NCBI GenBank assembly: GCA_016987375.1
Contig: PJRA01000343.1
Span: 740,246-764,079, forward strand
DNA: 23,834 bases
Direction: 5' to 3'
DNA from: Brachionus koreanus
Taxonomy: Eukaryota; Rotifera; Eurotatoria; Ploima; Brachionidae
Below, one piece after another: positions 1-10,944 of this stretch (its first letter is position 1; each line of letters begins with the position of its first letter). Below the pieces are notes generated by a model. It did not search any database. It saw nothing but the letters and a program-made list of their open reading frames with translations, and was not told the DNA's origin. The translations under genes were made by a program, and so were the position numbers.

Positions 1-437
1 TTTTTCATTATATAAAATCCATAATTCTATTGAAAAATAAATTATTTACATCAGAAAAAAAACCAGAACTTAATATCATTTTTAATTTTTTGAGATATTC
101 GCTTTTAATTTTTGTCCATTTACTTACATTTCTTTAAAATATTTTTTTAAGTTTTTATTATTTTTTCTTTATAAAATTTTTAAATAATTTCTCAATAAAG
201 ATAAGTAAATCATATATATTTGTTTTAAACGTCGCTCATAAACATATTTAAGTGCTTCTGAATAATGTAAGTTTCAAATATTGTTAAGATGAAAATCATG
301 ATCATCAAAACTACACAAATCTAAAGTTCCAAATTATTTTTATTTGTTTTTTAAATTAATTAGTATTTAAAAAATTTTGAATTTTTTATAATAAAAAATT
401 AACACAAATTTGTAATAAAAATAAATAAAGATATTTT
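1..437. other. AT-rich 3' flank, no gene seen
   Basis: This is the downstream side of the minus-strand membrane-protein gene and probably includes its 3' UTR. It contains A/T homopolymer runs and no open frame or repeat that I can support. Confidence 0.5.
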
Positions 438-443
438 TTTATT
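438..443 (-). promoter_or_regulatory. Candidate polyadenylation signal AATAAA for the membrane-protein gene
   Basis: Read on the minus strand, AATAAA lies 16 bases after the stop codon. Other AATAAA-like words occur further downstream in this AT-rich flank, so the site actually used is uncertain. Confidence 0.35.
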
Positions 444-459
444 AAACAAATTTTAACAA

Positions 460-1560
460 TTAGTTAACAAAATATACATTTTTTTTAGCAGATAATTGAG
501 GTGTTTTAACAAGTATATCCTTAAGTAGAGTATCATCAGGATCCATATCAGAAAATGATGACGAATCCGCTATTTTGTTATTTTCAAAGCCGGCACTTTT
601 CGTCTTTGGAATAGAATTCGAGTTAAATGCTTTGGATCGATTTAATGAGTTAAGAGTAATCGAATTTTGAATAATTTTTTTTTTGTTTCCTTTTAAATTG
701 AGATTTGGACCAGTCTCATTCTCCTTTTTGCCCGAAATTCGACCATCATATTTGAATAGCATGAGGGCACTTCTTGACTGCGAGCCACTAAATCCTGTCG
801 AGGAAAGCGAATCGTCATCATTAAATATTTCATCGGCATAATCAATATCACTCGACAGGCGATTAGTTTTGTAATTTAAATCGTTTGATTTGATTCTATA
901 TTTTGTAAGTTGGTTGGACGATTTTGACTTTTTTTTTTCTTTTTTTTTTTTAATTTTGTCCTTGAAATGTTTAAAATACTCTCTATTTTTGGTAAAACTA
1001 GAACTAGATGAATCATTATCATAATCATTGAACGAATCTTCATTAAACAAAGTATTAGGGCTATTCAAATTATTTTCTTTTTGAATTTTATTTTCAATTG
1101 AAACTTGATTATCTGTTTTATTAGCTTTTCTCAGATTAGTCATACTTTGCATTCTTGAGTATAAGCTTTTTGGCGACTCGTTCAACTCCTGTACAATCAA
1201 GCAATCGATTGGGGTGTCGGGTTGGGTCGTGTAGAGCTCGCCGGCCGACCCGGACTTGCGGTACACTTTTCTTTCCTGAGATTGATCGCTTTTCAAATCC
1301 AAAAATAGCTTTGCACGGTCTGGCTTTTGGTCTTGTTTCTTTTCCAAAGGGCCTGAAAACGAATCATTGATTCGTTTGTCAACTGAATTGATTCGGGTTC
1401 GAGTTTGCTTCAAGGCTCGCCGCTTTCTATTGCGAACAATTCGATTTTTAATTTGATTTAAACAGCACAAAAAATAGAATATTATTCCAATTATTATCAT
1501 TACGGCAAGCATTGGAAATATGCCGACCCATATCGCATTTACAATGTGATATGACGACAT
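460..1560 (-). CDS. Unrecognised single-pass membrane protein, Ser/Lys-rich cytoplasmic tail, 366 aa
   Basis: I do not recognise this protein. From the ATG at 1560-1558 it reads 366 residues to a TAA at 462-460. An in-frame TAA lies five codons upstream of this ATG and the context is CAAAATG, so I chose it over the GTG three codons earlier. Residues about 8-34 form one hydrophobic helix (IWVGIFPMLAVMIIIGIIFY within it). A basic stretch (KNRIVRNRKRR) follows directly, which by the positive-inside rule puts the short N-terminus outside and the long tail in the cytosol. The tail is polar and probably disordered, with a Ser run near residue 185, a Lys-rich run at about 200-212 and several acidic patches. 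There is no signal peptide, Cys framework or known domain. The coding sequence is richer in GC than its flanks, notably at 1190-1260, which supports a real gene. It looks single-exon, but a first exon further upstream cannot be excluded. Confidence 0.7.
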   Translation of the reverse strand: MSSYHIVNAIWVGIFPMLAVMIIIGIIFYFLCCLNQIKNRIVRNRKRRALKQTRTRINSVDKRINDSFSGPLEKKQDQKPDRAKLFLDLKSDQSQERKVYRKSGSAGELYTTQPDTPIDCLIVQELNESPKSLYSRMQSMTNLRKANKTDNQVSIENKIQKENNLNSPNTLFNEDSFNDYDNDSSSSSFTKNREYFKHFKDKIKKKKEKKKSKSSNQLTKYRIKSNDLNYKTNRLSSDIDYADEIFNDDDSLSSTGFSGSQSRSALMLFKYDGRISGKKENETGPNLNLKGNKKKIIQNSITLNSLNRSKAFNSNSIPKTKSAGFENNKIADSSSFSDMDPDDTLLKDILVKTPQLSAKKNVYFVN

Positions 1561-2827
1561 TTTGAACACTATTTATTTATATATTTTTTTTTACCATCAA
1601 AATTTACATCTATCTATTTAATTAATAAAGTGAAGTTTGAGAAAAATTTTGACTTTAAATAAAAATATGAACTAGTCTAGTTTGAAGAAAAATCAATAGA
1701 AAACAAATTAGGAGAAAGAATAGAGAAATAAATACAAAACAGCATTAATTTTGGATTCTATTAAAAATAACTCAATTCTATTGAATATAGTTTTTTTGTT
1801 TGTGCAAATATTTTAAATCTTATATTATAAAAATTCAAAGTTTTAGATAGATAGCTTGTCATGTTTTTTTATTTTTGTTGTTGGCTTGTTTGTTTAGAAA
1901 AGACAAATTTTCCTCTGCTTCATTTCCTCTACAAAACTTGGTTATCTCTAATATCAAATGCAAATTAAAGCTAATCTTAAAAAGCAATGTCAAATATTTC
2001 TTTCGCTTTGTTGAATCCTCTGCTAACAGAGTCAATATAAATTTTGTCAATATTAAAGATGTACCATTTCCTAGCCATCTGTTGATAGATAAAAATATGC
2101 GCATTTAACATTAAAATGAATTAAAATAAGAATCTTTAATCTATAAAAGAATTGCATAATGCATTTATCTTGATGCTAATCTTCATGTAATCTAATTTTT
2201 TTTTGCTAACTTGATTAGCTTAAGGGCTTAGAGGTGCACTAAAAGCAAATGATTATTAGACTTCTTATAATAGTTCAATTAAATATTTAAAATTTAATAT
2301 CGAATAGAACTTAATTAGACTCTTAAAAATTTAATTTTTACTTTTGATACTTAAAAATTGTTTCGTTAATAGTGAAAATTATTTAAACCAAAAATAAAAA
2401 TCAAATTTGTTTAATTTTAATTTTAGAATTTTAAACATGCATAGACCCAAAATAGGAAAAAATTTATTTACTATCACGAATTTCATTTTTTTATTGATTT
2501 GATTAGATTGTAACAAAGGCAATGAAATATAGAAAAATATTTGAAAATAAATACATAATACATAGATTTATTTAACTCATATTTTTTAAAATCATGATAA
2601 TAAATAATAACTCTAGAAAAAATATTCGAATCATTCTCTTAATGGAAAAAAATTCATAGAATTTTTTGTTTAAGTATTGTTAGATTTTTGTTTCATTTAG
2701 AAGAATATTTTTCGATGATTTTTTATTTTTTCTAATTAAGCAAATAATCCAAATTATGTTTGGCTTAAAATATTCGATTGAAGAACATCAAAAATTATCA
2801 ACTTACCTCTAAATTTATCTGATTTTA
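1561..2827. other. AT-rich upstream flank of the membrane-protein gene, no supported gene
   Basis: This stretch should hold the 5' UTR and promoter of the minus-strand gene ending at 460. A TATA-like ATATATAAATA lies only about 20 bases before the start codon, too close to serve as a usual TATA box. Both strands happen to be open at about 1859-2108 with no domain or splice support, so I do not call a gene there. Confidence 0.45.
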
Positions 2828-2905
2828 ACACTTAAAACATGGTGGGGTTTTTCGACCCCTTCTGCTACCTTTTCTTTCTACTTTTTATTCCATGAAAATT
2901 AGCAA
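2828..2905 (-). repeat. Diverged end of the TTAA-flanked MITE
   Basis: The sequence begins ACACTTAAAAC directly after TTAA (2825-2828). It aligns by eye over about 75 bases with the reverse complement of the right end of the intact copy at 3923-4153. Both share a subterminal GGGGT...ACCCC hairpin, here at about 2843-2859, followed by a CTACCTTTTCTTT-like stretch. I could not find the opposite end near 3050, so this copy is truncated or more diverged there. Confidence 0.6.
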
Positions 2906-3922
2906 ACGGCAAAAAAAATTAGCTGATTTTTGTGTTATTGAAAAAAAATTTTCAAAAATCAAATGGACACAAAGAAAAGATGTAACATCAAGTACCAAAA
3001 AAAAAACCTTCATCGAAATTCAGCTTAGAAAGTCTTTTTTTAAATAGGTGAAAATCTATTTAATATAGTTTACGGTGTCAAAAGAGAAAGGATTTTAATT
3101 CACTAAAATTTCATGTGTGGTTATAAATATGCTGAAGATTTTATCGATCGAGCATTTAAATCGATTTTTCTGAACAAAATTGATGGCCATTTATAAATAA
3201 ATTCATCAAATTTCAAGGATATTTTAATTTTCTTATTTAACAATATTTTTCTTTACAAAGTTCAACCTTATATAATATTATTTTTTATTTGTGAAAGTCA
3301 TTTAATAAAATAATATGTAAAATTCTATTCTAAAAAATATACATGATTATTTGAATCATGTGAACTAAATTTAAATTAATTTCAAAATTTATTTCAAATA
3401 ATTGTCACGTTACCATTTAAATGACGTAAACAATGTATTAGCAAAAATTAAATCGAGCATCCTAGTTTAAATATTAATTAGGATAAATTAATGAATGAAA
3501 TATTAATTTCCAAATTTAATTTAATTGCTCATTTAATTAGGGTCTATTTGCTTTATTAGATAAATTTTCTAAAATTTAACCAACACCTTTTAGCATGAAC
3601 GTGTTGAAATAGAAAAAAAATTAAAGGAATCCAAACTTTTTTTAAGATAAAATACTAACAGCTATTAGAATTTTAAACTATTTTTTTAATTCTTTAATTT
3701 CGACTTCTTATTACGGAATATTGTCTTAAGAATTCTGAATTTAAATTCAATCTAAAAATCGATAAACATTTAGTTATGTTTTTAGTTTTTTTTCTATCTT
3801 ATTCAAACATAAGCTTAATTAATCTAGAAAAAAATGAGAAAAGATTCATTGGCATCATTTCTACTAAACTTTCAGTTAAGCTTGCTTAGCTATCTCAAGG
3901 TTATTTCTAATTAAATAACTTA
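2906..3922. other. AT-rich intergenic DNA, nothing supported
   Basis: No open frame, RNA gene or convincing repeat was found. The start may contain the remainder of the diverged MITE copy at 2828. Confidence 0.4.
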
Positions 3923-4153
3923 ACACTCAAAAACCGGATGACTTTTTTGACCCTTTTATTTAAATATTTTTTAATACTTTTTTTCAATGAAAATAAAATT
4001 ATTTTATAGAAAAAATTAAATAATTTTATAATATTTTCTATCTAAAATATGATTGCAAAAAAAATTATAAAAGAATGCTTAAATTTATTGAATAAAAAAC
4101 AAATAAAGGAAGTTACAAAAGGGGTTCAAAAGACCCCTCCGGTTTTTGAGTGT
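3923..4153 (+). mobile_element. Complete non-autonomous MITE, 231 bp, with terminal inverted repeats
   Basis: The left end reads ACACTCAAAAACCGGA and the right end is its exact inverse complement over 16 bases; the match then becomes imperfect. Both ends are flanked by TTAA (3920-3923 and 4153-4156). The target duplication could therefore be TA, with element ends ACACTC...GAGTGT (Tc1/mariner-like), or TTAA, with ends CACTC...GAGTG (piggyBac-like). The sequence does not decide between them. The interior is AT-rich with no coding potential. The right subterminal part contains GGGGT-7-ACCCC at 4121-4137. Related copies lie at 2828, about 8516-8714 and 23760 to the window edge. Confidence 0.85.
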
Positions 4154-4156
4154 TAA

Positions 4157-6777
4157 TAACTTATAACCAGCGCTTCAATTTGTAGTTGAATAAAATCCCT
4201 CAATGGTACTGATGATCTATTTTTTTTGAGTCAATAAATAAAACTATATAAATAATGAAATTAAATTTTGAGTTTGAAGCAGGAAATGCCAATTTTTGTT
4301 TATTTAAAATAGAGTTTTTAGATCCATTAATTCGTGCTCTCAAACTGGTTTAATTCCCAAATCTTTAGAAACATAAAATCGAACTCAACTTTACAATTTA
4401 GTATTTATATATTTTTTATTTTAATTTTCTTCTTTCATCTCCAAAATTAAAAAGCGTACTTGAACAAAATTCATTTCCAAATAATTATTTGTTATTAGAC
4501 TTGAATTAGTTCAGCGTCTTGGTTTTTTATCTATCAGCTTAATGATCAATTTGCTGTTCTGATTTAAATTAAAATTAACATCTTTAATTGTTGTATGGCT
4601 TGAAAATTACTTACTCAATAAAATTCTAATTTTTCTTTTAATCTTTTTAATAAATCTAAATTTTAATGAGTTACAAAATCGATGAAATAAAATAAAGTGT
4701 TTTATTAAGATTTTTACAGCGCTCATTTTAAACAAATAGCATTCCCCACAGACATATGCTCATAAAAGTGTTTTAGAACAAATAAGTCGATATTCATTTT
4801 AGGTCTTATTCACTGGAAATTTTTGTTTTGTTTATTGAAATTAGTCTTAAAATATAAAGAGCAAATTTCTTAGCTATTTTTGAGCATAAATGAAAAGAAG
4901 CTTTAGGAACACTGAGTCAAATTTTGAGAATGCACCACGCCGTTTTAAATATTCAAGCATGTTTCACTCAATTAATTTTTTTTTCCTTTTTCTGATAATT
5001 CCTTTATGAAAATGATTGATTGAGAACAAATTGGTTATGAATTAAAGTCGATAAGATTGAAAAGAAATAAAATTGAAATGAATATTTGACCAATTTTTGC
5101 TAAATCTTTTTTTTTCAATTGGATTTAATTCCTTCCAAATAAAAATCACAAATATTAAAATCACATTTATAAAATTCTCTTAGAATTAAATTTAATTTGT
5201 GATTTTAGTCAAACCATATTAATTTGAAAAATTATAATTTAGTTGAGTTTTTACACGACTAAATAATTATTTGAAAAAAAAAACAGTTTTGTCTTTTTCA
5301 TGAAAAATAAATTTTTTTAAATATCAAACCTGAAATAAACTTCCTGTATAAAAATATTTTTCTCTATTATTTTTAATTAAAAAATCTCAACCTATAACAA
5401 AATTATTTTAATTTCTTAGCTATTAAATTTTCCGTTTAAATTTGATCGATAGATTAACAAAAAAAATGTGTATTTATTCTTTTTAAATTTTTACTCTCAA
5501 CTAACGATCAGCAGTAGATATAATCTTTAGAAATTTTTCATAAATCGATTTACTCTGCCTGGAGGGAAAATCAATTTGATATTTAGAAAGAAATTAATTG
5601 AAAACTAGTTTACTATTTACTAAAAACACCTAAATGAGATTTGTTACACTAAGTTGACTTAATTTTTGCTAAACAAATCAATAAATTATTTTATAATTTA
5701 TGTTTATTGTTGCAAAAAATTGTAATTTTTAGACAAAATTTCATTTCAGTTTTAATTAACTAAAACTCGATAAATAATAGCAGATTTTGGTGAAATATCA
5801 AAAAATTTGCTATTAGAGGCAAAAATATAACTTTTAAAATATTGTAAATATTAGAAACAAAACGAAGACCTTTTATTATTGAATGCTAAATTAAATCTAT
5901 GAATTTTCTAAAATAATTCCTTTAATTCAAAACAAACATAATTCAAATAGGGATCCTAGCAGCTATTTCTATTCATTCTTATTTGAAAATTTAATTATTA
6001 ACAATTTTTGAGACAAAAAAAAAGCAAAAATTTTAATTTACAGCAAATTTTTTTTACTTCAAAGCATTCCTTTAAAAAAAGCAATTTTTAAATCATAGGT
6101 CTCATATTTAGCTTATTTAAAGATGATTAAAATTCTATCAATTTTTTATAGAGTTCAAACATTACTTTTTTAATAGAAAGTCAAATTATATCATTAATTA
6201 TATTATTTACTTATTATTATTAAAGACTTGATTCTTCTCTTCATCAAAAATTTTCAACCGTTAATTGCCTTTAAAAATATTTAACATACAAATATGTATA
6301 GACACGGTTGACCGGTTTGAATTTCAATTCGGTTTCAAACTGTATTGAAACTTATAAATTAAATATTCAAAAGCATTGTTTTTAATATAATCCACCATAA
6401 AAGCTTTATTGTACCAATATATATATATTTAAACTTTTTATTTTCAAAACTTAAAAAATTTTTAATTAATTAAAAAGAAGACAACAAAATTGAATTGATT
6501 CAAATTACAATTTTTTTTAGGTTAACTTGAATTTTTTAAATTAGAAAATTATTTAATAAATCAAATAATTTTAAATAATAAAAATTTTATTTTTGATTTT
6601 ATAAAAAATTTTGCCATATATTTTTCTTAGTTATCTTCTAAAAATTCAAATGAATAAGAATTAAATAATTATCAGACAAATAATCAATTATAAAAACGAA
6701 AGTTTTTAATGAATCAGTTCTTTTTAAAACTTTTTTTCAAGTTCTACCAGGCAGTTTTTATATATCTAAATTTTTAA
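4157..6777. other. AT-rich intergenic DNA, nothing supported
   Basis: This is 2.6 kb with no open frame of note, no RNA gene and no repeat that I can tie to another copy in the window. A short motif-rich spot at about 6300-6350, with repeated CGGTTT words, was not resolved into an element. Confidence 0.4.
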
Positions 6778-7470
6778 CACATTTACACAGATTTAGCAAA
6801 GGCTCTCGATAATATCTATTTAAGAAAGTTTCTGTATAAACTCAAATTTTTTGGGTTTGGTGAAGGCCTGATAGATTGAATAAAGGAGTTTCTTTTAGAA
6901 CGTTTACAAAAAGTAGTTTTTGGGAATACCAGCTCAAATTGGGAAAAAGTTAACAGTGAAAGTCCACAAGGTTCAGTGTTAGTTTCTCTCTTCTTTATTA
7001 TCTATAAAAATAATAAGTTTCAAATTTTCTAAAACCGTTGCGAAGCTAATGCTGATGATACGAAGATCTTATCAAAAATTAATAATTTCAACTAGATTAA
7101 TAACCTACAATCAGAAATAGACAAAATGTGTAAATGATTAAAAAAGTGGTTCACTCAGTTAAATTAAGATAAATGCTATGGAAAAATCAAGAACAAAAAT
7201 CCAAAAATTGATAATAAGATTGGTTTGAAAACCCTTACTTAGTCAAAAGTCGAGAGATATTTTTGAGAAATCAACGAAGACAAACCAAGTTTATTCAAGA
7301 AATGCGTGACTTGGATTATTAACAACGTTTAAATAATTGTCTTCCGAGATATATCTTTTTTTTTCAAATAGGGTCGTTAATAGATGGAATTAACTCTCAG
7401 AAGATGTAATAAAGAATGCAAAGAATCAAAATAGTTTAAAGCAAAGTTAGTTGTTGGATGGCGAAACAAA
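6778..7470 (+). mobile_element. Decayed non-LTR retrotransposon (LINE) reverse transcriptase fragment
   Basis: One reading frame from 6778 to about 7350 retains reverse-transcriptase landmarks despite in-frame stops. HIYTDLAKALDN matches the motif A region, with its Asp codon at 6790. SPQGSVL at 6961 is motif B. ADDT at 7051 is the FADD/YADD catalytic motif C, and a DKC follows the later helix at 7168. Stops are TGA at 6877, TAA at 7030, TAG at 7093, TGA at 7135, TAA at 7165, TAG at 7240 and TGA at 7264. After an internal gap, FSNRVVNRWN...LSEDVIKNAKN (about 7358-7430) matches the C-terminal end typical of CR1/L2-like LINEs. The LYKSLVRPHLEYA segment usually found between is missing. Clade assignment is from recall of family motifs only. 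The element is inactive. Confidence 0.85.
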
Positions 7471-7508
7471 AAGAAGTTACTACTACTTTTCTTTATGACT
7501 TTGCTTAG

Positions 7509-7531
7509 ATAAACTGTAATCTCCAGTTTAT
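7509..7531. repeat. Perfect 8-bp hairpin with 7-nt loop just after the LINE C-terminus
   Basis: ATAAACTG and CAGTTTAT form a perfect stem around the loop TAATCTC, between similar TACTACT words on both sides (about 7478 and 7531). It lies about 50 bases past the last recognisable LINE codon, where the 3' UTR of the element would be. A role as a 3' stem-loop recognised by reverse transcriptase is inference. Confidence 0.5.
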
Positions 7532-8515
7532 ACTACTCCTACTTTAAATTTTACTCAGTTTATTTTAAGACTAAATCTGAAATAAGAAACTAATACCACT
7601 TGCTTATTTAACAAATTTTGTACAGTGCAGAAAATTAAGAAATTAGTAACAAAATATTTTAGTACTTAAAGAAACAAATACCAATACGAAATAGATACTA
7701 TCTGCACTTAATACTTGAAGAATCTAAAACCAAAAAAAATTAAATTTTTAGCCTATGCGTGAAATAAATAAAATCACGGAAACGAAGTGAAATATCAGAA
7801 AAAGAAAATTACTTCAGTGAAAAAATCAAACAATTAATTAATCTAATTGATCTATCTCCTTAATAATATAAATATAGTTAAACTAGTTAAAATGAACCAA
7901 AAAGTACTCATAATAATTCAAAATGTCCAATACTGTCTTTATCCAGAATAATTTTGGTATTCAAAAACTTGAAAATTCTCCTTCAGTGGTTGTCCATGAC
8001 AATCAAATCTATTGGTAAAAAATTACTATTAAAGATTAATCTCAGAAATTTTATTATTATTTGAGAACCAAATATTATTGCACTGAAAACAAAAGATGAA
8101 CAAATTGTTGAAATTAATGTCATGCACTTTTATGATAGTTAGGATCTTAAAAAGCCTTATTTTATTTAAAATTTAGTAGTTAATTACAATGGTATTAAAA
8201 CAACATCGATATCAGTTTCTATCGATATTAAATTCTTATTGTTTTTTGCTATATTTCATTGGTACTAGTTTTGTTTGGTATTAATTTGCTAAACACCAAA
8301 GTTTTTACTTCGAATTTAATAAATCTTTTAGCCAGAATTGTTTTCTCTTTAGAAAAGTAACAATAATCAAATTATTTTTGGATTTCCATGTTTATTAAGA
8401 ATAAAAGGTTATCCCGCGCCAATTTTATGTGTTCATTATTTCAAAAGCTTGAACAAATTTTAGAAAAAATTTTTTTCTGAATTTAATCTACATGGCTTCT
8501 ATAGATTAAGAATAC
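7532..8515. other. AT-rich intergenic DNA, nothing supported
   Basis: No gene or RNA was recognised. The word ATCGATAT occurs twice, 8 bases apart, near 8203-8226; I attach no function to it. Confidence 0.4.
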
Positions 8516-8714
8516 CATTTTATTTGGCTCTTTTTTTTTTTACTTTTTTTTTATTGAAAATAGAATTATTCTGTAATAAAAATTAAGTTAGTTTATAATT
8601 TTTTTGATTAAAAATATGATAAAAAATATAAAAATGATTAATTTAATTGAATAAAATACAAATAAAGGAAGTAGCAAAAGGGGTTCAAAGGACCTCTCCC
8701 GCCTTTGAGTTCTT
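8516..8714 (+). repeat. Degenerate MITE copy, right part retained
   Basis: The sequence tracks the interior and right end of the 231-bp element at 3923-4153 in the same orientation, through AAATAAAGGAAGT, AAAAGGGGTTCAAA and a decayed terminal repeat (CCGCCTTTGAGTTCTT). The left terminal repeat is lost or unrecognisable. The GGGGT/ACCCC subterminal stem is broken here, because ACCCC has become ACCTC. Confidence 0.75.
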
Positions 8715-9712
8715 GTCACGTACTTAACTACATATTTAAGCAACTACATTTTTTTATTATATTTCTCTTTTTCAATTAATAAAGTATTAGCTATTAAAAT
8801 CTTTTATTGTCTCTTATTACATAACAAATTTACAATTAAATAAAATAAAATTTGAGTACTATCAGTGATAGCCATTAGTCCACCAAAGTCCACCAAATGG
8901 CCGTGTACAAAATAAAATTTAAAAATCTTAAAATGCATAAATTATATAGTATAGATAAAATAATTGAGTATAAGATAAAAGTTAAAATTTAGATCATTAA
9001 GTCAGCCAACACAAAGTTAAGGCAGTCCAGTGACCGTAACTGACACTCCTGCTTGTTGAATTATATAACTAAAATTTAATGCAGAGACAAATATTTATGT
9101 CTAGTAGAGCATAGCCAACTGTTGTGAATAATTGCACATGGATAAAATATTTGAAGACATGAAAAATAAACTTTAACATATAAAAAAATTGATTACCATG
9201 AATTAAGTTCTTTAGTTGTAATAAAATTTTCACTTACAATCGACTAAAGCTTTAATATTTCATTCAGTTATATTGGATTTGTTGTGTTATTAATTAAATA
9301 GCAATTCATTTAGTAGCTATTATATGAAAGAGAAATATTTTTTTTCTTTAAAAATAATTTTATTTGCATTTTCTTGATTGTAAAAATTTTACTCTAAAGA
9401 CAATATTTGAAAAAATGCCATCCCTACACAAACAATGGGGATTTAATCTTAAATTTTCTCAAAAAAATAAAATAAAATAAATTTAATGAAAAATAAAACA
9501 GAGAAAAAAAAACAACATTATAATAATAAAGCTTTTAATTTGGCAAAAAAATGGACATTGACATTTTTCCTATTATTAACGGTTTGAGAATCTTTTAACT
9601 ATTTTGTCTAGTCGCTCAAAATTTACATTATTAAACATTTGCTAAATTCTAAACTCAAAATAAAACATATTTTTTTTCAAATCTCATTTAAATGTACAAT
9701 GACTCGATGGTG
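8715..9712. other. AT-rich downstream flank of the RhoGAP gene
   Basis: No gene was seen. A 10-base tandem duplication, AGTCCACCAA twice (8877-8896), sits between inverted GCCATT and AATGGC arms. This is a small local oddity with no assigned role. Confidence 0.4.
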
Positions 9713-9718
9713 TTTATT
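9713..9718 (-). promoter_or_regulatory. Candidate polyadenylation signal AATAAA for the RhoGAP gene
   Basis: On the minus strand AATAAA lies about 60 bases after the TAG stop at 9782-9780. That is a reasonable distance for a short 3' UTR. The site is predicted from the hexamer alone. Confidence 0.4.
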
Positions 9719-9779
9719 TTTTTGACTTGAATGAAAATGAAATTTTACGGACTGCCAACAGCTCAAAAATAAACCGGCA

Positions 9780-10944
9780 CTAGAGCATTGATTCATTCAT
9801 GCAATTGGACAATTGACTGACAGCTAGACCAATCGAGCCAACCTCATCGGCTAAATTATTTACAGCTATTTTTTTTAATTGATTTAGCTTGTTCAGCGAT
9901 GAAGAGCTAGATGCCGATGAGACCGATGATGCCGAAATGCTTAGTGGTGAGCTAAAATTTAATAATGACTGCTTGACTTGTTCGTCTTTGTAAATTTTTT
10001 TTTTATTTTCAGTATCAAGTTCAGGTTTGTCCCAATTTGTGTGACATGGCAAATCCGCTATACTTTTCGAATTTGATTTTTTAGTATTTTTTGACAATTT
10101 TTCTTTTTTTCTAGATTTAAAATTAACCAAATCATCACGACACTCTTCTTCGCTTTCGTCCACCATACCAGCAATGGTGTGTCTGCGGACTATTTTTTTA
10201 CCAGTCGCAACAAACGACAAGTCCTCGTAGCTCGACGAAATTGACGAGAGCGAGGCAAATCGCTGAGCTCGATTGATCTTCATTTTGCGTACCATGGGCG
10301 ACGCAGATACGCATGAAGATGAAGAGCCGGCTACTACGCCCGAAGTGGACGACGACGACGATACCGATGAGGATATATATTTACACTTTACTGAGTCTAT
10401 TTTTCGGTAATCGTCTTCAATTATTTCCATTTGAGCATTGATCAAATCAATTTCAAGTTTTTTCATTAGTTTATTAAGACGTTCTAAATTATCCTCATTT
10501 GTTTTCTCCAGGTCTTTCAAATTAATTGGTCTGGTCGCGGATGACAGCTTGTTTTTTACAGAGTCTACATAATTCTTGCGAGTCAATGGAGTCGATTTTA
10601 GGCCTTCAGATCGATTTTCATAGGTTTTTAGTTTGATTAGTGAATCATTTGAAAATTTTGACTCGGGCGACTTTTTCTTCTTGAACAATTTTCTCCGATT
10701 TAGACTAGTTTGACTAGCTTCTAAATCGTACGAATTCACAGTTTGATTTATGGACGGCGAGTTTAGGCCGAGAATGAAGTTAAGCGGCTTGAAACGAGTG
10801 TCGACTGAGCGACTGCGCTGCTTGGCCTCTTTGAATGATTGCTTAATGGAAAAGCCTCGTGCGTGTTTGCTGAATTTTTGGTTTGCGTTTCCACCGCGGT
10901 TGATTGCCGTCACAGACTTCGAACTTCTCAGACTGGGCTTTTCA
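9780..10944 (-). CDS. ARHGAP21/23: RhoGAP gene, last exon and C-terminal tail (1165 bp)
   Basis: The acceptor is ATTTTAG at 10946-10945. The exon encodes residues 931-1317 and ends with TAG at 9782-9780. It is basic at first (SLRSSKS, KLFKKKKSPESK). A likely coiled coil lies at about 1071-1112 (DLEKTNEDNLERLNKLMKK and beyond), followed by long Ser runs and a basophilic kinase-type site RRHTIAG (about 1183-1189). There is no known catalytic domain. The tail is presumably a regulatory or scaffold region. Confidence 0.88.

Noticed and set aside
1859..2108. Open frames on both strands over the same 250 bases
   Set aside because: Neither reading shows a domain, biased composition or splice links. 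An overlap of two chance open frames is not evidence for a gene.
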